The position numbers and the translations under genes are program-made. From NCBI RefSeq assembly GCF_004345645.1, contig NZ_SLWS01000007.1, positions 636,858-700,857 on the forward strand: a stretch of DNA of 64,000 nt, read 5' to 3'. Positions 8,041 through 15,538 of this stretch are shown in pieces. Below the pieces are notes generated by a model. That model saw only the letters and a list, made by a program, of their open reading frames with translations. It searched no databases and was not told the DNA's origin. The stretch is from Actinocrispum wychmicini (GTDB taxonomy: Bacteria; Actinomycetota; Actinomycetes; Mycobacteriales; Pseudonocardiaceae). Within the stretch, counting starts at the first letter, position 1. The number at the start of each line of letters is the position of its first letter.

Positions 8041-9486
8041 CTAGTGCGGGGCTTGCTGTGAGTGCTTGGGCAGGAGCCTGACCAGCAGCAGCGCCAGGAC
8101 GAAGACGCCGGCGCAGATGCCGAACACCAGCTCGGCGGCGGCGAAGTAGGACGGGTTGGCGGGCCCGCCGACGCGGGCGAAGAACACGGTGCCGAGCGCG
8201 GCGACGCCGATGGCGCCGGCGAACTGTTGGGCGGCGTTGAGGACGCCCGCTCCGGTACCGACTTCTTCGGTGGTGGCGTCGCCGAGGATGAAGTCGAACA
8301 GGGGGATGAACAGCAGGCCGGAACCGAGGCCGGTGACGAGCAGGGCGGGCGCCAGTTTCCACAGGGTGATGGCGTCACCCCAGTGTGCGGTGGACCACCA
8401 GAGGCCGAGCAGGCCGACGACGGAGATGGCCAGCCCCAGTGACAGGTTGAGGCGGCCGAGTTTCTCGGCGAGCACCGCTCCGGACAGCAGGGTGGCGACC
8501 GCGGTGCCCACCGCCCAGGGAATCAGCGCGAAGCCGGTGTGCAGCGGCGTCCAGCCCATGCCTGACTGCAGCAGCAGGTTGATGACCAGGACGAACGCGC
8601 TGAGCGCGGCGTAGAACCCGCCGACGATCAGCAGGCCGACCACGAAGCTGCGTTTGCCGAACAGCGACGGGGTGATGACCGGGTGGCCACTGTGGCGTTC
8701 GGACACGACGAACAGCCCGAAGGCCACCAGTCCGGCGGCGATCATCGCGTAGGTCCACGCCGGCCAGCCCAGGTCGCGGCCCTGGATGAGCGGCACGATC
8801 AACAGCGCCGAACCGGCCGTCAGCAGGCCCACGCCACGCAAGTCGAGGCGGGCGCGGCGGTCCTCGCCACCGTGCCGGGGCAGCACGCTCCAGCCGAGGG
8901 CGGCGGCCAGGACGCCGATCGGGACGTTGATCAGGAAGATCGAGCGCCACTGGCTGCCGAACAGGTCAAGGTGCAGCAGCCACCCGGCCAGGATCGGCCC
9001 GGCCACCGTGGCCAGCCCCATGATCGGGCCGAACGGCATCAGCGCCTTGCGCAGGTGCTCCGGCCGGAAGACGATCTTCACCAGGGCCAGGCCCTGCGGG
9101 ATCATCACGGACCCGAACAGGCCCTGGAACACGCGGGCGACGATCAGGAACCGGGCGCCGGGCGCGAGGCCGCAGGCCAGTGACGCGAGGGTGAAGCCGG
9201 CCATGCCGAGCAGGAACAGCCGGCGGCGGCCGAGCAGGTCGCCTAGCCGGCCGGAGGTGACCAGGCCGAGCGCGAAGGCCGCGGTGTAGGCGGACAGCAC
9301 CCACTGCAGGGTCATCGGCCCGCCGCCGAGGTCGGCGCGGATCGAGGGGCCGGCGAGGTTGGCGACGCTGGTGTCGATCAGGTCCATCAGTTCGGCGATG
9401 ACCACGACCACCAGGACCAGCCACGCCCGGCCGAGCGGAAGCGGAGTCGGGCGAGCCGACTCCAACGAACTTAGTTCAGTACTCAC
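8041..9486 (-). CDS. DHA2-family (EmrB/QacA) multidrug efflux transporter
   Basis: 481 residues from GTG 9486, about 14 transmembrane helices. Motif A appears as GRLGDLLGRRRLFLLG; the first helix ends in ELMDLIDTSVANLAGPSI, and the motif C-like GPILAGWL sits in helix 5. This is the proton-driven EmrB/QacA family that exports drugs and secondary metabolites. It is divergent from a TetR gene, with three operator copies across its own start codon region, so it is almost certainly repressed by that TetR. Confidence 0.9.
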   Translation of the reverse strand: MSTELSSLESARPTPLPLGRAWLVLVVVVIAELMDLIDTSVANLAGPSIRADLGGGPMTLQWVLSAYTAAFALGLVTSGRLGDLLGRRRLFLLGMAGFTLASLACGLAPGARFLIVARVFQGLFGSVMIPQGLALVKIVFRPEHLRKALMPFGPIMGLATVAGPILAGWLLHLDLFGSQWRSIFLINVPIGVLAAALGWSVLPRHGGEDRRARLDLRGVGLLTAGSALLIVPLIQGRDLGWPAWTYAMIAAGLVAFGLFVVSERHSGHPVITPSLFGKRSFVVGLLIVGGFYAALSAFVLVINLLLQSGMGWTPLHTGFALIPWAVGTAVATLLSGAVLAEKLGRLNLSLGLAISVVGLLGLWWSTAHWGDAITLWKLAPALLVTGLGSGLLFIPLFDFILGDATTEEVGTGAGVLNAAQQFAGAIGVAALGTVFFARVGGPANPSYFAAAELVFGICAGVFVLALLLVRLLPKHSQQAPH

Positions 9487-9516
9487 GAACTAAGTTCTAG
9501 ATGACGAACTTAGTTC
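9467..9516. promoter_or_regulatory. triple GAAC-N3-GTTC operator of the exporter/TetR pair
   Basis: Three 11-bp palindromes of the form GAAC-TTA/TAA-GTTC lie at 9467-9477, 9487-9497 and 9506-9516, spaced 20 and 19 bp apart, about two helical turns. The first is inside the exporter's first codons and the other two are in the divergent promoter gap. Such phased repeats fit cooperative TetR dimer binding. Confidence 0.82.
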
Positions 9517-9529
9517 GTGTCAAGCTATA

Positions 9530-10261
9530 GTGACCGACATGCCCACCGACCCCGAACAGCGCCGCGCGGCCCGGCACGCACAGCCCCACCCGGACCCCGC
9601 GCCGCCGGCGCAGCGCAAGACACCGATCACGACCGACCGGGTCACCGACGCCGCGTTGCAGGTCATCGCCACCGAGGGCTACGACGCGCTGACCATCCGC
9701 CGGGTCGCCGCCGTGCTCGGCACCGGGCCGTCCTCGCTGTACGCGCACATCCTCAACAAGGACGACCTCGACGATCTGATCATCGGCCGGCTCTGCGCCG
9801 AGATCGAACTGCCCGAGCCCGACCCGGCCAGGTGGCGGGAGCAGATCCTCGGCGTGTACGCCCAGATGCGCGACCTGTACCTGAAATACCCCGGTGTCTC
9901 CCGCGCCGCCCTGGCCATGGTCCCCACCCACCTCGAAACACTGCGGGTCGGTGAGGGAATCCTGGCGATCCTGCTGGCCGGCGGCATCGAACCGCAGGCC
10001 GCCGCGTGGGCACGCGACGCGCTCACCCTCTACGTCAACGCCTACGTCCTGGAACGCTCACTCGTTCGACAACGGCAGCAACACCCCGACCACAGCTGGG
10101 TGCTCAGCCGTGAAGAACTCGTCGACCGGTTCAGCGCCCTGCCCGCCGACCGCTTTCCGTACACCCGACGCTATGCGGCCGAACTGACCGCCGGCAGCGG
10201 ACACGACCGGTTCGACTTCACCCTCACCCTGATCGTCGACAACCTCACGGCGTCTCCTTGA
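9530..10261 (+). CDS. TetR-family repressor of the adjacent exporter
   Basis: 243 residues from GTG 9530 (ATG 9539 is an alternative). The helix-turn-helix segment ALQVIATEGYDALTIRRVAA continues as GTGPSSLYAHILNKDDL, and the C-terminal part resembles the TetR_C_1 (tetracycline-repressor-like) ligand domain. It is divergent from the EmrB/QacA exporter, with a shared triple operator. The inferred role is drug-inducible control of export. Confidence 0.87.
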   Translation: MTDMPTDPEQRRAARHAQPHPDPAPPAQRKTPITTDRVTDAALQVIATEGYDALTIRRVAAVLGTGPSSLYAHILNKDDLDDLIIGRLCAEIELPEPDPARWREQILGVYAQMRDLYLKYPGVSRAALAMVPTHLETLRVGEGILAILLAGGIEPQAAAWARDALTLYVNAYVLERSLVRQRQQHPDHSWVLSREELVDRFSALPADRFPYTRRYAAELTAGSGHDRFDFTLTLIVDNLTASP

Positions 10262-10282
10262 CCACGTCGTACACGAGGTGCG

Positions 10283-10984
10283 TCAGCAGGACCGGTCGTC
10301 GCAGGTCGCGCAGCATCCGCAGGCCGACCCCGCACCACAGGACCCATCGATGGCCGCCAACGAATAACCGCAGGACAATGCGGGCGCGGCGGTGATTTTC
10401 ACCGCCGCGTTCGGTGAGCAGTCGTCGGAGTGCGTCCAGCCGTGGATGTAGCGGCCGCGGAGACCTTCGACGAAGGTGGCGATCCGGGACCCGTCGTAGT
10501 GATCCAGGTGGTCGATGCGGCCCCATGCGGTGAGTGCGATCCCGGAGTCGAGCTTGTCGTAGGGAGCGAGGACCACGTCGGCCCCGTAGCGCCTGGCGAT
10601 GCTGTTCAGCGCGTCTATCTGGTCCCCTGGCAGGTTCTGGGCGTACTGGATGACCACGTGACCGTGCTCCATCGCGTGGACAGTCAGGCCTTCGGGAACC
10701 GGACTCGGGTATACGCCGGTGGCGATGGTCGCGGCGAAATGCGGGCCCGATGTCGGCGGCACTGAGTCATACCGCACTGACGTCGCGCGCACGGGTGAGA
10801 TGTGTGGACTGTCGAGAATGGACACTGCGGTGCCCGGCAGGCAGGGCGAATCGCGCTGTATCGCCTTGGATCCGGTGATCGTGGCGGACGAGAAGCTGTA
10901 CGGGCCGACGACGAGGAGCGCGGCGATGCCGACAACAGCCACGAGCAGCCCGGTTCGCCAAAGCCAGCGTCGAGTCTCGGTCAT
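10283..10984 (-). CDS. DUF3105 membrane-anchored protein with Cys-rich tail
   Basis: 233 residues. A transmembrane anchor near residues 9-27 is followed by the DUF3105 signature: YDSVPPTSGPHFAATIATG, then VHAMEHGHVVIQYAQ and GADVVLAPYDKL. The family's biochemical role is unknown. The last ~30 residues are unusual: seven Cys from LSCGYS to the end, finishing ATCDDRSC, where other family members as I know them have no such tail. The start overlaps the stop of the M50 protease gene (4 bp), so it is the last gene of the RiPP-type operon. Confidence 0.75.
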   Translation of the reverse strand: MTETRRWLWRTGLLVAVVGIAALLVVGPYSFSSATITGSKAIQRDSPCLPGTAVSILDSPHISPVRATSVRYDSVPPTSGPHFAATIATGVYPSPVPEGLTVHAMEHGHVVIQYAQNLPGDQIDALNSIARRYGADVVLAPYDKLDSGIALTAWGRIDHLDHYDGSRIATFVEGLRGRYIHGWTHSDDCSPNAAVKITAAPALSCGYSLAAIDGSCGAGSACGCCATCDDRSC

Positions 10985-12204
10985 CGTAGCGCTCCTGTGC
11001 GTTGTAGGCGTCGCTCCCGCAGGGCCAGCAATACGGGACCGGCGATCTGGCCGAGAGTCACGAGGATCAGCGCCACGGACTCCCAGAAGGCGACCGAGGT
11101 CGGATCGGGGCTGAGCAGGTTGCCCGGGACCCAGACCACCATGCCGAGCAGGAACGGCACGATCCAGGCGAGGAAGACCCAGCCCACGGCGAGCATCCCG
11201 GCCAGGTTGACGACGCCGAACCAGCGGGCCACCCGCCGGTCGTGCTCACTGATGGTCGCCAGTTCTTCGGTCTCCTGTGGACTAAGGCGCCACAGGCGGT
11301 CTTTGTTGGTGAGCAACGTCGCCCGGTAGAGGTCGTTGCAACGCAGGGCGTTGGCCAGTACGGCATACATGTCGCTGCGCATGAACACCGCGGCGAACTG
11401 CCAAACCAGGCCGTAGATCAGCGTCAGCACAAGCGCCGCGAGCAGCCGGTCCATCGTGCCCGGCAGGATGATCGCGGTGGTGCGATTGGCCAGCCGCAGA
11501 CCCAACGCCGTCGCCAGCCAGACCGAGTCGATGGCCATGCCGGCCAGGAAAGGGCTGTAGCGCTTGTGTCTTGGCACGGTCACGATCTGGGTCAGGTCGG
11601 TTTCGAACACCAGAAAGGCGCCGCGGTAGCTGACCCGGAAGACGGCAGGGACGCCGACGGCGCGTCCTGCCAGCCAATGCCATGCCTCGTGGACACCGGC
11701 GACCAGGAACCAGATGGGGATGAGCAGCAGCACCGACAACCCCGGATCAGGCAGCCACCAGCTGTCCTCGAACGAGGGGCGCAGATCTGGCCGCAGCAGC
11801 AGTATCCCGACCGCGAACGCCGCCGCGGCACAGTAGAGGGTCCAGGCTGTCCGGCCGAACAGCCGACGGGCGACGTTCGGGCTGACGCCTTCTATCCAGC
11901 GAATCTGCCGCGACCGGCCGGTCGCGGCGGCGACTTGACCAGGCGGATCGAGCAGGCCGGCGGCGGCGAGTCCGTCGAGGAAGTCCGGTCCGTCGACCTC
12001 GGCACCAGCCGCCTCGCTCGCCAGGGCGGTCGCTTCGGCCAGGGAGCCGCCCGACTGCAGGCATTCCACGAACACCGCCCCCGGCTCGGGGACGGCGACA
12101 TAGACACCGAGGTCCGGGCGACCGACGACGCACTCATCCCGGTCGCGCGCGACGACCAGCCGGCCGATGGCGGCGGCCACGTCGTCGGACACCGTCTCGG
12201 TCAT
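10981..12204 (-). CDS. PqqD-like domain fused to M50-type membrane metalloprotease
   Basis: 407 residues. Residues ~1-95 look like a PqqD-like winged-helix leader-binding domain (VYVAVPEPGAVFVECL, then EVDGPDFLDGLAAAGLL). The rest is a multi-pass membrane protein with the zinc-protease motif HEAWH (HExxH) in a helix beginning VAGVHEAWHWLAGR, as in the 'putative peptide zinc metalloprotease' (YydH-like, M50) group. Such fusions occur in RiPP loci, where they cleave leader peptides at the membrane. It lies 60 bp downstream of the 28-residue precursor, beyond a hairpin, and is coupled to the DUF3105 gene. Confidence 0.8.
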   Translation of the reverse strand: MTETVSDDVAAAIGRLVVARDRDECVVGRPDLGVYVAVPEPGAVFVECLQSGGSLAEATALASEAAGAEVDGPDFLDGLAAAGLLDPPGQVAAATGRSRQIRWIEGVSPNVARRLFGRTAWTLYCAAAAFAVGILLLRPDLRPSFEDSWWLPDPGLSVLLLIPIWFLVAGVHEAWHWLAGRAVGVPAVFRVSYRGAFLVFETDLTQIVTVPRHKRYSPFLAGMAIDSVWLATALGLRLANRTTAIILPGTMDRLLAALVLTLIYGLVWQFAAVFMRSDMYAVLANALRCNDLYRATLLTNKDRLWRLSPQETEELATISEHDRRVARWFGVVNLAGMLAVGWVFLAWIVPFLLGMVVWVPGNLLSPDPTSVAFWESVALILVTLGQIAGPVLLALRERRLQRTGALR

Positions 12205-12225
12205 GTCTTCTCCTTGGTGGGAAAG

Positions 12226-12257
12226 GCCCCGGCGCGGTCACAGTCCCGCGCCGGGGC
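12226..12257 (-). terminator. GC-rich hairpin between precursor and protease genes
   Basis: Perfect 12-bp stem (gccccggcgcgg / ccgcgccggggc) with an 8-nt loop, 7 bp after the precursor stop codon and 21 bp before the protease start. It could be a partial terminator or a 3' stabiliser that gives more precursor than processing-enzyme mRNA, a common RiPP layout (inference). Confidence 0.7.
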
Positions 12258-12263
12258 GTCAGG

Positions 12264-12350
12264 TCACGAGTCGCAACCGGAGGCGACGAGCGTGGGGTGG
12301 CAGCTACCCGTGAGCCGCGTGTTCTCGATGCGCTTGATCGTGAGCTTCAT
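12264..12350 (-). CDS. putative RiPP precursor peptide (28 aa)
   Basis: ATG 12350 to TGA 12264, 28 residues, starting MKLTIKRIEN and ending in a Cys-Asp-Ser C-terminus. Residues 1-14 are basic and leader-like; residues 15-28 hold Cys17, Cys26, two Ser, one Thr, one His and one Pro. The start codon overlaps the ThiF-like gene's stop as ATGA, and a full AAGGAGGTGA Shine-Dalgarno sits 6 nt upstream (12357-12366), so translation is well supported. The neighbours are an E1-like adenylating enzyme and a PqqD/M50 protease. The modification is unknown; microcin C7-, pantocin- or scaffold-peptide-type chemistry are possibilities. Confidence 0.75.
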   Translation of the reverse strand: MKLTIKRIENTRLTGSCHPTLVASGCDS

Positions 12351-13477
12351 TCTGTTTCACCTCCTTGCCGAAACGTTGTGGTCGGGCCGAGCGATCCGCA
12401 GATCGCGCAGCTGGGGTCGCGTTGCCACACGGTGTTGTTCCGGGTCGCGCAGGCGTTGGCGAAGTCGATGATCAGCGGCCGTCCGGCATGGGCGGGCGGT
12501 TCGAAGTCGGTGAGGTAGCGCAGGACCTCGAAGGCGCAGAACGCACCTAGCAAACCCGCGACCGGCCCGATCCCCCGGTTGGCGCGCGGTTTGCCGCGGA
12601 ACAATGCGGCGGCCGAACGCTCCTGCGGATCGACGTCGTCGCCCGGACCGTCATCCGGCGAACAGCGCAGGCAACCGCTGACACCGGGGTTGACCGACCA
12701 CACCACCCCTTGCGTGACGTACATGCCGCCGCGGACATAGGGAGTGCGCCGCGAAACGCAGGCGTCGTTCACCCATCCGTCGATGCCGACCGGACTGTCC
12801 ACACCGGACATCACCAGATCCGGCCGGAAGCGGTCCAGCAACTCGGTGACCGAGTCGACGCTGTCGATCCGGGCTTCGACCGCGTCCACCTTGATCGCCG
12901 GATCGAACGCGCGGACCCAGTCCGCGGCCACGGCCACCTTGTGCGCGCCGAGATCCGACCGGCGATACAAATACTGGCGCGCGAAATTGCGCAACTCGAC
13001 CGCGTCCCGGTCCAGCAATGTCAGCCGGCCGACACCGAGGCCGCACATGTGTGGAATGGTGTTGGAATTGAGCCCACCGGTGCCGAGCACGAGTACGTGC
13101 GCGCCGCGTAACCTTTCCTGGAAATCCTCACGACTGCGCGCCAGGGAACCGAACGACTCGAAGAACGCGAGATTGCTGAAATAGCGTTCCTGCTCGGTTT
13201 CGTCAAGGCGACCCAAATGACCGCCGTCTTCGAGCAAACGATAATGGTCGAGCACCTCAACCGCCGCGACCACGTCGTCAACGGGAACCTGTCGGCCCTG
13301 CTCACCCAATGCCGCGGCAAGCTCAGACACAGTGCGGCCGCCTGCCCGCAGCAACACCAGCAGCGCTTCGACAGCGCCATCCTCGTCATCGAGGACGAAC
13401 TGGTCGCGGACGTCGTAAACAAGCCGCAACTGTCGGTCGACACGCTCCCACACGATGCTTTTGAGCTGCGGTCGCAT
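12347..13477 (-). CDS. E1/ThiF-like adenylating enzyme with N-terminal leader-binding domain
   Basis: 376 residues from ATG 13477 (GAGGAG upstream). The N-terminal ~85 residues (MRPQLKSIVW...) look like the winged-helix RiPP recognition element found in TOMM/ThiF partner proteins. The Rossmann adenylation core follows: VLVLGTGGLNSNTIPHMCGLGVG, of which GTGGLNSN is the nucleotide loop, then LTLLDRDAVELRNFARQ. Zinc-type CxxC pairs are GCLRC and CAIC. The closest known types are MccB and Ocin-ThiF proteins, which adenylate a peptide. No YcaO gene is nearby, so ordinary azoline formation is unlikely. It translationally couples to the 28-residue peptide. Confidence 0.83.
   Translation of the reverse strand: MRPQLKSIVWERVDRQLRLVYDVRDQFVLDDEDGAVEALLVLLRAGGRTVSELAAALGEQGRQVPVDDVVAAVEVLDHYRLLEDGGHLGRLDETEQERYFSNLAFFESFGSLARSREDFQERLRGAHVLVLGTGGLNSNTIPHMCGLGVGRLTLLDRDAVELRNFARQYLYRRSDLGAHKVAVAADWVRAFDPAIKVDAVEARIDSVDSVTELLDRFRPDLVMSGVDSPVGIDGWVNDACVSRRTPYVRGGMYVTQGVVWSVNPGVSGCLRCSPDDGPGDDVDPQERSAAALFRGKPRANRGIGPVAGLLGAFCAFEVLRYLTDFEPPAHAGRPLIIDFANACATRNNTVWQRDPSCAICGSLGPTTTFRQGGETE
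12357..12366 (-). promoter_or_regulatory. near-perfect Shine-Dalgarno of the 28-aa peptide gene
   Basis: On the minus strand it reads AAGGAGGTGA, 6 nt before ATG 12350, inside the 3' end of the ThiF-like gene. It fixes the peptide start and suggests a translation rate higher than that of the coupled upstream gene. Confidence 0.85.
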
Positions 13478-13950
13478 ATGTGAGCTCCTCACCGGGCTCG
13501 GGTGATCCACGTTCACCATCGTTACCGCATTTCCGACCCGGCGAAACAGCCGGCACTGCAATTGCGGACTTCAGCCCATGCCACTGCACTGACGAGAGCA
13601 ACGAAAATTCGAACGAAATCACTGTGACAAATGTAACCTCGGCTTGGCCGTGCTCCGCGCCACACCGCGCAGGGCCGCTCATTCCTGCTTGGACAGTCTT
13701 GGGTGGATGGTTCACCGGGCCCAGCCGACCGTCGGACACCGCACCTCGGGCCGACGGGACCGACGCCACCCACATGGACGATCGCGCCCCGGTCGCCCCG
13801 GGGAGGTTTGTCCGCCTTTCGACGGATGGCGATCGTCGAGCCGACTGAATACCCGGTTGGCTTATTCGCACATGCGACTCTGTTCGGCAGACTGGGCCTT
13901 TGTGCGTTGGAAACCTGCCAGCCGACGAACTGGGGGCGAGGGAGTACATT
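13478..13950. other. divergent promoter region between RiPP and tailoring operons
   Basis: 473 bp without a supported gene. An AT-richer core at about 13590-13640 contains the direct repeat AACGAAA at 13600-13606 and 13612-13618, and flanks such as tgtgacaaatgtaac that could hold promoter elements. No clear -35/-10 pair could be fixed. It is the only control region available for both the minus-strand ThiF operon and the plus-strand decarboxylase operon. Confidence 0.5.
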
Positions 13951-15345
13951 ATGACCATCCATCGCCGTGGTACCACAACGGACGCACCGCTCGCTGTTTC
14001 GCCGTTGTACGCACATGACATCGACGCCGATGTCGTGCCACGGTTCCAGCTCTGCGAGAACATGGTGTCCGCCCCGCTGGCCACGGCCATTGTGCGGGAC
14101 GAGTTGCTTCTGGACGGCTCGGCCCGACTGAACGCCGCGACGTTCTGCTCGACTTTCCTGGAGCCGGAGCTGGCCGCGGTCGTCGTGGAGAATCTGACCA
14201 AGAACATCACCAACCACGACGAATATCCGGCGAGTGTCGAGTTGGAACGCCGCTGTTTGAATATCCTGGCCGACCTGTGGCACGACGAGGACATGCGTTT
14301 CGCCGGCGTCGCCACCACCGGATCTTCGGAAGCAATCCTGCTCGCGGTGCTCGCGGCGCGGACCCGGTGGCGCGATAACGGCCACAACATCGACGGGCGG
14401 ATGCCGAACCTGGTGTACTCGACTGCCTGTCATCCCTGCTGGGACAAGGCGTGCCGCTACTTCGACGTCGTCCCGCGCAAGATCCCGATCCGGGCCGACC
14501 CGACCGGTGTCGGCATGCTGGACGTCGACGCCGCCGTCGCCGCCTGCGACGCGGACACGATCGGGGTGGTCGCCACGCTCGGCTACCCGGCCACCGGTCG
14601 CTACGACCCGGTCGCTGAGCTGTGCGCGGCCCTGGACCGACGCGCCGCGCAGGACGGCCTCGATCTGTCAGTGCATGTGGACGCGGCCAGTGGCGGATTT
14701 GTCGCTCCGTTCCAAAGTGACGTCGCTCCCTGGGACTTCCGGCTCAACCGGGTCGCCTCCATCAACGCCTCCGGACACAAGTACGGCATGACCAACCTGG
14801 GGCTCGGTTGGGTGCTGTGGCGCGATCCGGCGCTGCTGCCGGACTCCCTGTGCTTCGAGGTCAACGTGTTGGGCGGGGAGCCGGTCAAGACGTTCTCGCT
14901 CACCTTCTCCCGCCCGGCGGCGCCGGTGATCAACCAGTACACCACGTTCCTCCGGCTCGGCCGGGCCGGCTACCGGTCGCTCATCGACCGGTGCAGCGAG
15001 GCCGCCGCGATGATCGCGACCGGCCTGACCGACCAGGGCTTCCGGTTGTGGTCGACCGGGTCGGACCTGCCCGTGGTCAGCTTCGAACTGCCCGATCCGG
15101 ACACCCGGGGCTGGACCCTGGGGCACCTGTCGGCCAAGCTCCGCGAACGCGGCTGGCAAGTCCCCGCCTATCCCCTGCCCGCGGACGCCGAGAACGTGAT
15201 GATCGCCCGGGTCGTGTGCCGTCCCGGCTTCTCGGAGAACCTCGCCGGCCGACTGCTCGAAAACGTCGCCTGGGCCATCTCCTCGCTGGACGCGCACAAG
15301 GCGGCCCACCCACCCGTCACCGACACCGCTTTCCACCTCGCCTGA
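13951..15345 (+). CDS. PLP-dependent decarboxylase, glutamate-decarboxylase family (group II)
   Basis: 464 residues from ATG 13951 (GAGGGAG upstream). The PLP-binding segment SINASGHKYGMTNLG contains the Schiff-base Lys, and LSVHVDAASGGFVAPF supplies the Asp that pairs with the pyridine nitrogen. This pattern is specific to GadB-type decarboxylases. It would remove the alpha-carboxyl of Glu, Asp or a related (possibly peptide-derived) amino acid. It heads the plus-strand tailoring operon, divergent from the ThiF-like gene. A gap of 193 bp separates it from the AsnB-like gene. The substrate is not predictable. Confidence 0.87.
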   Translation: MTIHRRGTTTDAPLAVSPLYAHDIDADVVPRFQLCENMVSAPLATAIVRDELLLDGSARLNAATFCSTFLEPELAAVVVENLTKNITNHDEYPASVELERRCLNILADLWHDEDMRFAGVATTGSSEAILLAVLAARTRWRDNGHNIDGRMPNLVYSTACHPCWDKACRYFDVVPRKIPIRADPTGVGMLDVDAAVAACDADTIGVVATLGYPATGRYDPVAELCAALDRRAAQDGLDLSVHVDAASGGFVAPFQSDVAPWDFRLNRVASINASGHKYGMTNLGLGWVLWRDPALLPDSLCFEVNVLGGEPVKTFSLTFSRPAAPVINQYTTFLRLGRAGYRSLIDRCSEAAAMIATGLTDQGFRLWSTGSDLPVVSFELPDPDTRGWTLGHLSAKLRERGWQVPAYPLPADAENVMIARVVCRPGFSENLAGRLLENVAWAISSLDAHKAAHPPVTDTAFHLA

Positions 15346-15538
15346 CCACCCGGCGGCCGGGCACTGGAACGACCCGCACGAACTGGTGCCCGGCGCGCAG
15401 GCCAACCTTCGACGAGCCCGCCCCTGACCACCCCGGTGTCCCAGGTTTCGCCGGGACACATGGCTCACGACGCTGGGAACCTGGCCCTGTTAGCTGGTTT
15501 CGGGACGACCGGAACACCAGCACGGGGGTGGTTTGCGA

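Noticed and set aside
10245..10526. Frame overlapping the end of the DUF3105 gene, considered as evidence for a frameshift
   Set aside because: It lacks DUF3105-like continuation; the in-frame Cys-rich tail has a proper stop and good codon use, so I kept the unshifted reading.
12347..13477. Thiazole/oxazole (YcaO) cyclodehydratase locus
   Set aside because: The ThiF-like protein and leader-binding domain fit, but no YcaO or flavin dehydrogenase of the TOMM type is next to it.
13600..13618. SARP-binding site upstream of the ThiF/decarboxylase operons
   Set aside because: The AACGAAA repeat has a 12-bp period, not the 11 bp of known SARP boxes, and no matching -10 element was found.
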